Shown piece by piece: positions 1-8,526 of a stretch of DNA of 64,000 bases. Origin of the DNA: Thalassotalea_F euphylliae (lineage in GTDB: Bacteria > Pseudomonadota > Gammaproteobacteria > Enterobacterales > Alteromonadaceae); NCBI RefSeq assembly GCF_042682785.1, contig NZ_JBHUIB010000012.1, positions 310,001 through 374,000 of the forward strand, given 5' to 3'. The notes beneath the pieces were generated by a model that made no database searches, was not told where the DNA came from, and saw nothing but the letters and a program-made list of their open reading frames with translations. The number at the start of each line of letters is the position of its first letter. Position 1 is the stretch's first letter. A program made the position numbers and the translations under genes.

Positions 1-2441
1 GTGGTCATGAATTTGAACAAATTCCAGTCATTACGTTAGAAGATGGCACCAAAATTTTGTTGGGTGATATCGCGACAATTGATGATGGTTTTCAAGAAGG
101 CCTTCAATACTCAAAATTCAATGGCAAAAACTCAGTGACTTTCTTCGTGGGTGCTGCTGGTGATCAAAGTATTACTAGTGTTGCCAAAGTAATGAATGAC
201 TTTGTTGAGAAAAAGCAAAAGGAATTACCGCAGGGGGTGCAATTAGAGACATGGGTAGACTTAACGTACTACCTAGAAGGTCGCTTGGACATGATGTTAG
301 ACAACATGAAAAGCGGCGCTATCTTGGTGTTCTTAATGCTAGCAATGTTCTTGCGTATACGCCTAGCGTTCTGGGTAATGATGGGGTTACCGGTATGTTT
401 CTTAGGTACTTTACTTGTCATGCCAATAGAGTTTGTGGATGTCACTATTAACATCATGAGCTTATTCGCCTTTATTCTTGTGCTTGGTATTGTGGTGGAC
501 GATGCCATCGTGATGGGGGAAAGTGCTCACGCGGAAATTGAAGACAAAGGACATTCAGCAGAAAGTGTTATTCGTGGTGTGAAGCGTGTCGCCATGCCTG
601 CAACTTTCGGTGTATTGACGACAATTGCAGCCTTTGTGCCTTTAGTCTTGGGCGACGGTCCAGAATCTGCTTTTGGTAAATCTATCGGTTTTGTGGTTAT
701 TTTCTGTTTACTGTTCTCACTCGTCGAGTCAAAGCTGATTCTACCTGCGCATTTAATCAGCATGAAGGTCAAGCCGGATAACCCCAAAAATCCGTTATAT
801 CGCATACGTGGTGCAATTGACCGCGGCATGAAGCGCACCATTGATAACGTGTACCGTCCAGCGTTAACTAAACTATTGAAATATCGTTACGGCGTAATGA
901 TGTTCTTCATCAGTATTTTATTGGTAAGCGCAGGTTTATATGCGGGTGGCGTAGTCCGTTTTATTGGCCAACCGAAAGTACCGCATGATTTCCCACGCAT
1001 TACTATTGATATGAATACCGATGCAGCTGAGAAAGCGACTCTTTCGACAGTGTTAACGGTAGAGAGAATCCTGAAGCAAGTCGATAAAGATATCGAAAAT
1101 GAATTTGGTCAGCCGATGATTGCTGATATGCAGGTTGATCTTCGTGGCCGCACGAGTGCCCGTATTATGGTTAAACTTGTTGAACCAGAAAATCGTGCAA
1201 TGAATACGTTTGAACTTGCGGATAGATGGCGTAATGCTATTCCACAATTACCAGGGGTTAAGCAATTCACTATTGACGACAACTTATTTGGTGGTGGCCG
1301 TGAAGATGGTGATATTAGCTTTAGATTGGAAAGCCAAAGTGATGAACAATTACTTGCCGCGGCTCGAGAACTGAAAGCAAAACTTAACAGCTTAAAAGGT
1401 GTAGGAGATGTCAATGATAGCCGTCAAACCAGTGCTAAGGAAGTACAGTTCACGTTAAAACCTTTGGCATATAGCATGGGATTAACGCTATCTGATGTAG
1501 CGTCTCAAGTTGGTTTTAGTTTCTACGGCTTAGAAGCGCAGCGTATTTTGCGCGATGCTGAAGAAGTGAAAGTCATGGTTCGTTACCCACTTGAACAACG
1601 CAGTGCTGTAGGTCATGTAGAAGACGTAATGATTCAGGCACCAAATGGGGCTGAGTTGCCACTGTCTGAACTTGCAGACATTAGCCTAGTTGACGGTGTT
1701 ACTAGTATTCGTCGAGAAAATGGTAACCGTACCATTAATGTGTGGGCGAGTGTTGATGCAGCGCAAGTAGAGCCGTTTGAGGTAACAAAGGAAATCCGAG
1801 ACAACTATATCCCTGACTTGCTGCGCAAGTATCCACAAGTACGAAGTGAAGTGTCAGGACGTATCCAAGAAGAAATGGAAAGCGCGAGCAAACAGATGAG
1901 AGACTTTATTTTGTCACTGATGGTGATATACACCCTGTTAGCTGTGCCGTTGAAGTCATATTCACAACCATTGATGATTATGACCGTTATCCCGTTCGGT
2001 ATTGTTGGTGCGACAGTAGGGCATATGTTGCTAGGTATGGACCTTAACGCTTTATCCATGTTTGGTATTATCGCGGCGGCAGGTGTAGTTATTAATGACT
2101 CGCTCGTCATGGTGGATTATGTAAATAACTCGCGTAAAGAAGGCATGGCACTGAAAGACGCCGTAATTTACTCAGGGTGTCGCCGTTTCCGTGCAATCAT
2201 GCTAACGTCAATCACCACGTTTATCGGTTTAGTACCGATTTTGTTAGAAACCAGTATGCAGGCGAAAATGGTTATCCCTATGGCGGTATCATTGGCGTTT
2301 GGTGTGTTGTTTGCGACAGTGGTAACGCTTGTAATGATCCCTTCTCTTTACCTTGTTATCGAAGACATTCGTGGCTTATTTAAGCGTAAGAAAAGTGAAG
2401 ATGTATCAAAAGGTGTTGAGGCAACACCAGCTAATACCTAA
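1..2441 (+). CDS. RND efflux transporter permease, 5' end cut by the window
   Basis: This is the inner-membrane proton-driven pump subunit of a tripartite RND exporter, AcrB/HAE1-like. The frame is open from base 3, so about 810 C-terminal residues are visible of the usual 1,000-1,050; the true start lies outside. TM4 carries the double-aspartate proton-relay motif (VVDDAIVMGE, near base 495). The second half has the TM10-equivalent GVVINDSLVMVDY motif, where AcrB has a lysine; this substitution is common among uncharacterised HAE1 pumps. The C-terminal tail is short and charged. The adaptor gene is probably upstream, out of view. A strong terminator follows the stop. Substrate unknown. Confidence 0.93.
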   Translation, partial: GHEFEQIPVITLEDGTKILLGDIATIDDGFQEGLQYSKFNGKNSVTFFVGAAGDQSITSVAKVMNDFVEKKQKELPQGVQLETWVDLTYYLEGRLDMMLDNMKSGAILVFLMLAMFLRIRLAFWVMMGLPVCFLGTLLVMPIEFVDVTINIMSLFAFILVLGIVVDDAIVMGESAHAEIEDKGHSAESVIRGVKRVAMPATFGVLTTIAAFVPLVLGDGPESAFGKSIGFVVIFCLLFSLVESKLILPAHLISMKVKPDNPKNPLYRIRGAIDRGMKRTIDNVYRPALTKLLKYRYGVMMFFISILLVSAGLYAGGVVRFIGQPKVPHDFPRITIDMNTDAAEKATLSTVLTVERILKQVDKDIENEFGQPMIADMQVDLRGRTSARIMVKLVEPENRAMNTFELADRWRNAIPQLPGVKQFTIDDNLFGGGREDGDISFRLESQSDEQLLAAARELKAKLNSLKGVGDVNDSRQTSAKEVQFTLKPLAYSMGLTLSDVASQVGFSFYGLEAQRILRDAEEVKVMVRYPLEQRSAVGHVEDVMIQAPNGAELPLSELADISLVDGVTSIRRENGNRTINVWASVDAAQVEPFEVTKEIRDNYIPDLLRKYPQVRSEVSGRIQEEMESASKQMRDFILSLMVIYTLLAVPLKSYSQPLMIMTVIPFGIVGATVGHMLLGMDLNALSMFGIIAAAGVVINDSLVMVDYVNNSRKEGMALKDAVIYSGCRRFRAIMLTSITTFIGLVPILLETSMQAKMVIPMAVSLAFGVLFATVVTLVMIPSLYLVIEDIRGLFKRKKSEDVSKGVEATPANT

Positions 2442-2460
2442 ATATGAAAACAAGCAGTTG

Positions 2461-2493
2461 AAAAAAAAGGGGAATCGATGATTCCCCTTTTTG
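2461..2493 (+). terminator. Rho-independent terminator after the RND gene
   Basis: An 11-bp stem (AAAGGGGAATC / GATTCCCCTTT) with a 3-nt loop is followed by a T run. It begins about 20 bases after the RND stop codon. Confidence 0.85.
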
Positions 2494-2569
2494 TTTGCGT
2501 GGAGATAACTTTTGGTGGTAAAACAGTGGTATTGCAGGGTGATTTACCTCGCTCAAATTCAGGTAGTAC

Positions 2570-3067
2570 ATGGTAGTTTCAAGTTTTACACAACAGCGCA
2601 TAAGTGCAGACGACTTTGATGCCTTTAAAAGGGGGAAGCAAAGTGGTTTTGATGCCGCTTATCGAGCATATGCCAGCCATGTCTATTCACTGTGTGTCCA
2701 TTTGATTTGTGATGAATCAACCGGCAAATTTATTGTCCGGCGTTTGTTTGAGGAAATGCTTTTTTCTCGTCATAAGTTTTCAACGCCAAAGCACCTAGGC
2801 GCTTGGCTAGAAGAAGCGGCGAAAATAGCGTGTCAATCTTATGTAACAGCGCTTGGTTCGGAACTGCAAACATCTGGCGATAAGAATGCGACGCCTCTGA
2901 ATGATTTACCCTCAGGACAACGTGCCATGGTTTACAGTCATGCACTGCAAAATTTAAAGCAACAGGCGCAAACCAAATCATTGGACGATATAATTTCCAT
3001 TAGCCCGCCAATAGGAAAGCCTAACAAGGGTTTCTTTGATTGGCTAAGGCGGTGGTATGGCCGTTGA
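2570..3067 (+). CDS. Degenerate ECF-sigma-like protein (region 2 only)
   Basis: The 165-residue protein resembles ECF sigma factors over residues 14-90: FDAAYRAYASHVYSLCVHL, an acidic stretch, then GAWLEEAAKIACQSY, matching the sigma region 2 pattern that ends in a WL..IA helix. After residue 110 there is a LPSGQRAMVYSHAL segment like the start of region 4, but the helix-turn-helix that should follow is missing and the protein ends in a basic WLRRWYGR tail. A true ECF sigma factor is usually 170-200 residues with both regions. The ATG at 2570 has only a weak AGG ribosome site. The stop overlaps the next gene by 11 bases, so translation is probably coupled. Function is inferred only: a sigma-derived regulator or adaptor. 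Confidence 0.6.
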   Translation: MVVSSFTQQRISADDFDAFKRGKQSGFDAAYRAYASHVYSLCVHLICDESTGKFIVRRLFEEMLFSRHKFSTPKHLGAWLEEAAKIACQSYVTALGSELQTSGDKNATPLNDLPSGQRAMVYSHALQNLKQQAQTKSLDDIISISPPIGKPNKGFFDWLRRWYGR

Positions 3068-3506
3068 TTTGAACGAACAATTAGCGTGGCGCTTATCCAA
3101 TGAGGAGTCTCTGAGGCTACTTGACGCGCCAGATCTAGCCGAGGATATTTGGCACAAGTATCAACTTAAACAAGTGTCAAAATTAATGTTGATGTTGTGC
3201 GTATTAGTTGTAGTAGGGATGAGCTTTTGGTTGAGGACTGCGCCCAATGCAGAACTCGCTATGCCCGATTACATTGCTAACAGCCATGAATATGAGCGAG
3301 AGCTAGCGAAGTTTAAAAGCACTGAACTGACTGATGCACAGCAAGCTATTGTCGCGAACTGGTATCATGAATTGTCAGTTATCGATCAAACGATAGAGCG
3401 TGGTAAAGGCAACTTATATAACGAGAAGTTGTGGCAACGCAGAACTAACATATTAAAAATTATGGTCGAGTTTTATACTCAGCCACTAGATCTTTACGAG
3501 ATTTAA
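3057..3506 (+). CDS. Single-pass membrane protein, anti-sigma-like
   Basis: The 149-residue protein has an N-terminal cytoplasmic segment of about 40 residues, one membrane helix (about 42-59, LMLMLCVLVVVGMSFWL) and a periplasmic part of about 90 residues rich in helix-forming residues. The C-terminus has the pattern SVIDQTIER...LWQRRTNIL, which I recall from small membrane proteins encoded beside ECF-like sigma genes. I see no zinc-binding anti-sigma (HxxxCxxC) motif at the N-terminus. It overlaps the upstream sigma-like gene by 11 bases and lies 9 bases before the PDZ gene. An anti-sigma or membrane-tether role fits topology and context, but no conserved catalytic or zinc motif proves it. 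Confidence 0.55.
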   Translation: MAVDLNEQLAWRLSNEESLRLLDAPDLAEDIWHKYQLKQVSKLMLMLCVLVVVGMSFWLRTAPNAELAMPDYIANSHEYERELAKFKSTELTDAQQAIVANWYHELSVIDQTIERGKGNLYNEKLWQRRTNILKIMVEFYTQPLDLYEI

Positions 3507-3515
3507 GGACCGTTA

Positions 3516-4472
3516 ATGAAGTATTGGCTTTATGTATTGTGTCTGAGTTGCTTGCCTGCGTACGCTGGTGAGCTTAAGTCATCACAATCGAAAGAAATTG
3601 CGGAACAATTAGTACGCACCATTAATGAAAAAATTGCTGAAATTACGGCTCTAGAGCTGGCGGAAGGGGTGCCGATTAAAGATATCGAGATAAACCTCTC
3701 ACAAGCAAAAAGGTTTGATACAGGGCGTTTTGGTGCCATTTTGGATGCAAACGTTACAGGGCGAGTGGTGAGTGTCACGCCGCGCAGTCAGGCTTATGAA
3801 TTGGGTTTGCAAAGTGGCGATATCATCAAAAAAATTAATGATAAAGCATTCTCTGAAGCGGCAAAAACAGGTTTTAAAGAACTACAGTATCTTAAACGGG
3901 ATACATCGGTTGTCATGAAAGTCGACAGACTAGGAGATGTCATCACGTTATCAGCTACCCTTAAAGCGCGCTATATTCCACAATGGCAACTCAATAGCAC
4001 AGAGTGGATTGATGATGTCACTGATAATATCCAATTTGCCCACATACCATACTGGGATCAGGACTTGAACTCTCCGATATTTTCGAGTGCTCAAGAGCGG
4101 TTAGCATCAAGCAGTAATTTCGATAACGATTGTGGACAAATTATCGTTGTAAATAGTGTTTCAATAGCCCCACCAAGATACAGCGGTTTAAAAACGACGA
4201 CGGTTATTAAGTCATTGAATGATCAACCTTGGATAAAAGACGGCAGCCGGACACGTGTAAGTGTTGGTAAGCACCAGTTAAGAATTGGTAATAAATATGA
4301 CTTACCTAAAGAGTTTAAGGATTACACGGTTAACGTGAGAGCAAATACCAACTACTACATCGCTTATACACGAAATCAGAGCTGGGTTGATGACAGTGGC
4401 AAAGCACTTGAGTTAGGTAAATATACCGGCCCCGTTATTTGGAAGACGACTCAGCAGTCATGTGAAAAATGA
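3516..4472 (+). CDS. Secreted PDZ-domain protein
   Basis: The 318-residue protein starts with a clear signal peptide (MKYWLYVLCLSCLPAYAGE, cleavage after AYA) and has a ribosome site (AAGGA) ahead of the ATG. Residues about 65-150 form a PDZ domain: GRVVSVTPRSQAYELGLQSG followed by DIIKKIND, a typical carboxylate-binding and GD-I-I-I arrangement. No trypsin-like or other protease catalytic domain is present. The C-terminal region (about 195-318) is a beta-rich domain with two cysteines (about 206 and 316) that could pair, and a VSVGKHQLRIGNKYDL stretch like PEGA-type beta sandwiches. It is the last gene of the sigma-like/anti-sigma-like unit, so it may be the envelope sensor or effector. Confidence 0.75.
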   Translation: MKYWLYVLCLSCLPAYAGELKSSQSKEIAEQLVRTINEKIAEITALELAEGVPIKDIEINLSQAKRFDTGRFGAILDANVTGRVVSVTPRSQAYELGLQSGDIIKKINDKAFSEAAKTGFKELQYLKRDTSVVMKVDRLGDVITLSATLKARYIPQWQLNSTEWIDDVTDNIQFAHIPYWDQDLNSPIFSSAQERLASSSNFDNDCGQIIVVNSVSIAPPRYSGLKTTTVIKSLNDQPWIKDGSRTRVSVGKHQLRIGNKYDLPKEFKDYTVNVRANTNYYIAYTRNQSWVDDSGKALELGKYTGPVIWKTTQQSCEK

Positions 4473-4477
4473 TAAAG

Positions 4478-4504
4478 AAAAAGCCAACATAAAGTTGGCT
4501 TTTT
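4478..4504. terminator. Bidirectional hairpin terminator
   Basis: AAAAAGCCAAC / GTTGGCTTTTT with a 5-nt loop lies between the PDZ gene and the convergent oxygenase gene. A-tract and T-tract flank it symmetrically, so it can serve both strands. Confidence 0.8.
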
Positions 4505-4527
4505 GATTTTAGTGCTTTAGCGATGAA

Positions 4528-5367
4528 CTATTTTACACCCAATTCTTTCAAACGCTCGTCTAAGTATGTGCGTTGAGTGTGTCGTTCAGACAAGCGAACT
4601 TCATCTCTAGGATGTAAGAAAAGCGGTAGTGAAATACGAGACTTGGTCGAGCCTTTACCTGTTGGGTTGATGACACGGTGGCTGGTTGACGGAAAGTAAC
4701 CACCACTCGCTTCTTGCAGCATATCACCAATATTAATGATTAAACTACCGAAGTCACATGGTACGTCGGACCAAGTGCCATCTTTCAATTTAACTTGAAG
4801 GCCCGGCTCATTCGCTGCGGGTAAAATAGTCAGCAAGTTTATGTCTTCATGCGCTGCAGCGCGGATTGCTCCTGGCTCTTCATCACCAGTCAGCGGCGGA
4901 TAATGCAGTACACGTAGCAGCGTATTTGGCGTATCTTTTATCATATTTGAAAGGGGCTCATAGTACTTAGCAGCGACATCTGCAGGGCTGTGCTGCTCTA
5001 CCCAGTCCAGTAATTCTGCAGCCAAATCGGACGCTAACTTGTAATACGCCATAATTTCATCTTTGAGTGACGCTGGAATACGTCCCCACGGATAAATATG
5101 GTAGTACTCTTTAATGTCTTTTTTCGTGTGACCTTTTGCTGTCTCAGATATCTCTGGCGCAAAATAACCATCTTGCGTACTTGGGTCATAAGCGAGTTCA
5201 TGCTTTTCTTCGCCATTAAAGAAAGCTTGCCAGTTTTGGTAAATTGACTCGACAATGTCTTGCTTGATAGGGTGGTTAATCAAAACACCGAAGCCCGTTT
5301 CACGTAAACTCTTTACGAATTTTTCTGGCGCGTCGTCCGCACGATAATCAACTACCTGAACTTTCAT
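4528..5367 (-). CDS. 2-oxoglutarate/Fe(II)-dependent oxygenase, isopenicillin-N-synthase type
   Basis: The 279-residue non-haem iron oxygenase has an N-terminal DIOX_N-type segment (GFGVLINHPI, residues 25-35) and a C-terminal double-stranded beta-helix core. The iron triad is visible: H-E-D near residues 173-175 (AAAHEDINLLTIL) and a histidine near 230 (STSHRVINP). The 2-oxoglutarate-binding arginine-serine pair follows in SRISLPLFLHP, near 243-245. Length fits the small bacterial members of the family. It stands alone on the minus strand with a strong GGGGGAG ribosome site upstream of the ATG. The substrate cannot be told from sequence; ethylene-forming enzyme and gibberellin-oxidase-like names are common automatic labels but are not supported here. 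Confidence 0.85.
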   Translation of the reverse strand: MKVQVVDYRADDAPEKFVKSLRETGFGVLINHPIKQDIVESIYQNWQAFFNGEEKHELAYDPSTQDGYFAPEISETAKGHTKKDIKEYYHIYPWGRIPASLKDEIMAYYKLASDLAAELLDWVEQHSPADVAAKYYEPLSNMIKDTPNTLLRVLHYPPLTGDEEPGAIRAAAHEDINLLTILPAANEPGLQVKLKDGTWSDVPCDFGSLIINIGDMLQEASGGYFPSTSHRVINPTGKGSTKSRISLPLFLHPRDEVRLSERHTQRTYLDERLKELGVK

Positions 5368-5521
5368 ATTGCTCCCCCGAGCCCTGTAGCAGTAAATACA
5401 AATAATAATACAGAAAGTATATTAGCATAAACCTAACCAATTGGTCAGCTATTTATAATGCTAACACCTAATGATTTCTCTCGCTATAATGACCGAAGAT
5501 ATTCCGAAAGTTTTACTTAGC

Positions 5522-5827
5522 ATGAAGACAGAAGTATTGAGTGTAATTGCAGCGGTTTCGCTGCTTGTAGGGTGTGCATCTAATGAAAATGCATGTGAAG
5601 ACGTGACGCTTGCGGCGGAACAGGTTCAGCAATGTCAGCTCTTACAAAAACAAATTGCACAGAAAAAGGATAATCCTATTTTACGGACAGAATTAGAGCG
5701 TCGATACGAAGAAGATTGTATCAATGTGCGTTTCTATCGCGATGACAAAACCTCAGCGATTTGTGGCAATAAAGAAAAGATTGACCAGATTGAGGAAGCG
5801 TTAGAAAAAGAAACTAAGAAAAAGTAA
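5522..5827 (+). CDS. Small Cys-rich lipoprotein
   Basis: I chose the ATG at 5522 because it gives a clean lipoprotein signal (hydrophobic stretch ending LLVGC, lipidated Cys about residue 18). An upstream ATG at 5471 would add 17 residues with no signal function. The mature part is about 80 residues, highly charged and helical, with four further cysteines (ACED, QCQL, DCIN, ICGN) that could form two disulfides in the periplasm, and a lysine-rich tail. I do not recognise a family. It lies 48 bases before the GAF-GGDEF-EAL gene and could be co-transcribed with it. Confidence 0.6.
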   Translation: MKTEVLSVIAAVSLLVGCASNENACEDVTLAAEQVQQCQLLQKQIAQKKDNPILRTELERRYEEDCINVRFYRDDKTSAICGNKEKIDQIEEALEKETKKK

Positions 5828-5875
5828 TAAGCCTAAATCCTACTGATATATCAGGTAGTACGGGATGATCGAGTA

Positions 5876-8434
5876 ATGAATGACGCTTCAAAGCACGACA
5901 ATAACAAGACGTTAGATCTGTCTGCCGCAGAAGACTTTGCCTCGTTACTCGATTCATATTACAAATTACAAGATAGATACACTGCTCTTTTTAAGCTTAA
6001 TCAGCTGTCTCAAGACTGTACCGAATTAGACGTCTTTTTCTATCAAGTCCATCACATCATTAAGTCCTTAATGGTGGCTGAAAACTTCTATATCGTGATG
6101 TACGATCGTACGTTGTCTACACTGGAATTTGTTTATCATGTCGATGAGCAAGATGAAACACCGCAAGGGGCTATCGACTACCAAGAGTTTCGAGGTTCTT
6201 TAACTCACCACGTCATCAAGACAAAAGAAGCATTACTAGCAACGCCTACCCTAATAGAATCCTTAGTTAAAGAGGGGATATTGGATTATGTAGGTGCGGC
6301 TGGCATGGATTGGTTGGGTGTACCTTTGATGCATGAAGGTTTTGTCATTGGCGTCATGGCAGTACAGAGCTACTCGGAAAACACTCGCTATTTAGAACAA
6401 GATAAAGAATTATTGCAGTTTGCTGCACAACATATCGTGTCTGCATTGTTGCGTTTACAAGATCATGAACGACTGCAAAATGCAGTGGCCTCTAGAACGT
6501 CTGAACTAATGCAACAAATTAGAGAGCGTGAAAAAGCGGAGTTGTTGCAAGAATCATTGTTTCGTATTTCTGAGTTAACAAACAAAACCAATATTGATAT
6601 TGAGCGCTTCTACGGCCAAGTTCACAATATAATCGGGCAATTGATTAATGCCGAAAACTTCTTTATTGCTAAATATGATAAAGACAGTGATACGGTAAAT
6701 TTTGTTTACTACGTTGACCAAAATTCAGATAACTCGGCAAAAGATTTTGTACCGCAAAAATCAGCGGATTTATATACCGCCTTAGTGATTCGAAGAGCCG
6801 AAACTTGCCTACTCAGTTATGAAGATATGTATGAGTTATATCGGCAAGGTGAAACCAAGAAGCCACAGAAAAAAACTAATTACTGGCTTGGTGTGCCCCT
6901 TATTCATGAACAAGACGTCATTGGTGTATTAGTCGTTCAGAGTTATTCCTCGTCCGTTAAATTCAACGAGCAAGATGCTGAGCTGCTAAATTTTGTTTCT
7001 CATCATGTAACGACGGCAATAAAACGTCGAGAACTTGCTGATCATGAGCGTCACTCACATGAACTCCTTGAACAACAGGTTAAGCAGCGAACCATTGCGC
7101 TAGAAGAAGAGATTCGTCAGCGTCGACAAGTCGAAGAGATGCTAAAACACAGTGCATCACATGATTCATTGACAGGTCTACCTAATAGACGTGTCTTTTT
7201 GGAGTTGTTAGATCATGCTATCGCTTGTGTCAAACGTAAACCAAGTTGCGAATTCGCTGTGCTGTTCTTGGATCTAGACCGATTTAAAGTGGTCAACGAT
7301 AGTTTAGGTCACCATGCGGGTGATGTACTCCTCAAAATAGTTGCTAAGGAACTTAAAGCGATTGTTCGAGAGAAAGACACTGTCGCGCGCTTGGGCGGGG
7401 ACGAGTTTGTTGTTCTGATTGAAGATTTAGATGGAAGAAGTGAAGTTTACGACATTGCGAGTCGCATTACTGAATCGCTCGCGCAACCGTTTACAATAGA
7501 GAATCAGCCCGTTTTTATCGGTACGAGTATCGGATTGCTATTTAGTGATGTCAGATATGATAACGCTGAAACTATGCTTCGAGACGCAGATACGGCGATG
7601 TATCATGCGAAAGACAGCGGTAAAGGTCGCTATGAAGTATTTGATGCCAGTATGCATCAAAAGATTCAAGATGAGCTTTCTATGGAAGCAGACTTACGAA
7701 TTGGTATTAATAATCAAGAGTTTGTGCCATTTTTCCAGCCAATAATTCGTCTTCATGACCAAGCTATTGTTGGTTTTGAGGCGTTAGCAAGGTGGCAGAG
7801 TAGTATGCGCGGTTTTGTTATGCCAGGAGAGTTCATCTCACTAGCGGAAGAGACTGGTCTTGTCACAGACATTGATATGCAAATACTAAGACGTGCTTGC
7901 AGGCAACTGAAACGTTGGCAAGAGATGGGCAAATCTCAGCATCACTATGTCAGCTGTAATTTATTCGGAAATCATTTTTATAACCCAACGCTGCCAGACG
8001 AAATTTCCCGTATCTTAGATGAAGAAGGTATTGATGCTAAATGCTTACGGGTAGAATTGACCGAGCGTGTACTGCTTGAAGAGAACCCATTAGTGTTGGC
8101 AAATATGCAAGCGTTGAGACAGCTTGGTATAAAAATCCTGCTCGATGATTTCGGTACGGGTTATTCAAGCTTGAGTTACTTGCACCGACTACCGCTTGAT
8201 GTTTTAAAAATAGATCGTTCATTTGTGAGTGACGCACACTTGAAAGCAAGCAACCGCGCCATTATTAAAACAGTAGTAGATCTCGCGACTAATTTGCAGA
8301 TGGCGACGGTCAGCGAAGGTATTGAATCGAAAGAAGAAGCTAACTTGTTAGCAAACATGGGCTGTGTGTATGGTCAAGGCTATTATTTCGCCAAACCATT
8401 GCCTGCAGCGGAAATGACACAATTACTGGATTAA
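5876..8434 (+). CDS. GAF-GAF-GGDEF-EAL c-di-GMP turnover protein
   Basis: This 852-residue cytoplasmic protein has two related GAF sensor domains (about 35-200 and 230-395), each followed by a charged coiled-coil linker, then GGDEF (about 425-590) and EAL (about 605-850). The repeats are obvious: AENFYIVMYDR and AENFFIAKYDK, then LGVPLMHEGFVIGVMAVQSYS and LGVPLIHEQDVIGVLVVQSYS. The cyclase signature RLGGDEF is intact, and an RxxD product-inhibition site (REKD) sits five residues before it. The phosphodiesterase signature EALARW (about 634) and the DDFGTGYSSLSYL and LKIDRSFV motifs are intact, so both activities are possible. No transmembrane segment is seen. The GAF ligand is unknown. Confidence 0.93.
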   Translation: MNDASKHDNNKTLDLSAAEDFASLLDSYYKLQDRYTALFKLNQLSQDCTELDVFFYQVHHIIKSLMVAENFYIVMYDRTLSTLEFVYHVDEQDETPQGAIDYQEFRGSLTHHVIKTKEALLATPTLIESLVKEGILDYVGAAGMDWLGVPLMHEGFVIGVMAVQSYSENTRYLEQDKELLQFAAQHIVSALLRLQDHERLQNAVASRTSELMQQIREREKAELLQESLFRISELTNKTNIDIERFYGQVHNIIGQLINAENFFIAKYDKDSDTVNFVYYVDQNSDNSAKDFVPQKSADLYTALVIRRAETCLLSYEDMYELYRQGETKKPQKKTNYWLGVPLIHEQDVIGVLVVQSYSSSVKFNEQDAELLNFVSHHVTTAIKRRELADHERHSHELLEQQVKQRTIALEEEIRQRRQVEEMLKHSASHDSLTGLPNRRVFLELLDHAIACVKRKPSCEFAVLFLDLDRFKVVNDSLGHHAGDVLLKIVAKELKAIVREKDTVARLGGDEFVVLIEDLDGRSEVYDIASRITESLAQPFTIENQPVFIGTSIGLLFSDVRYDNAETMLRDADTAMYHAKDSGKGRYEVFDASMHQKIQDELSMEADLRIGINNQEFVPFFQPIIRLHDQAIVGFEALARWQSSMRGFVMPGEFISLAEETGLVTDIDMQILRRACRQLKRWQEMGKSQHHYVSCNLFGNHFYNPTLPDEISRILDEEGIDAKCLRVELTERVLLEENPLVLANMQALRQLGIKILLDDFGTGYSSLSYLHRLPLDVLKIDRSFVSDAHLKASNRAIIKTVVDLATNLQMATVSEGIESKEEANLLANMGCVYGQGYYFAKPLPAAEMTQLLD

Positions 8435-8526
8435 ACTTAAGATATAATTCGTACACTTTGACGCTATTAATCAACAGTTTGATTCGTTATATTGTTTAAC
8501 TTAATCAAGACACTATAAACCACTAA

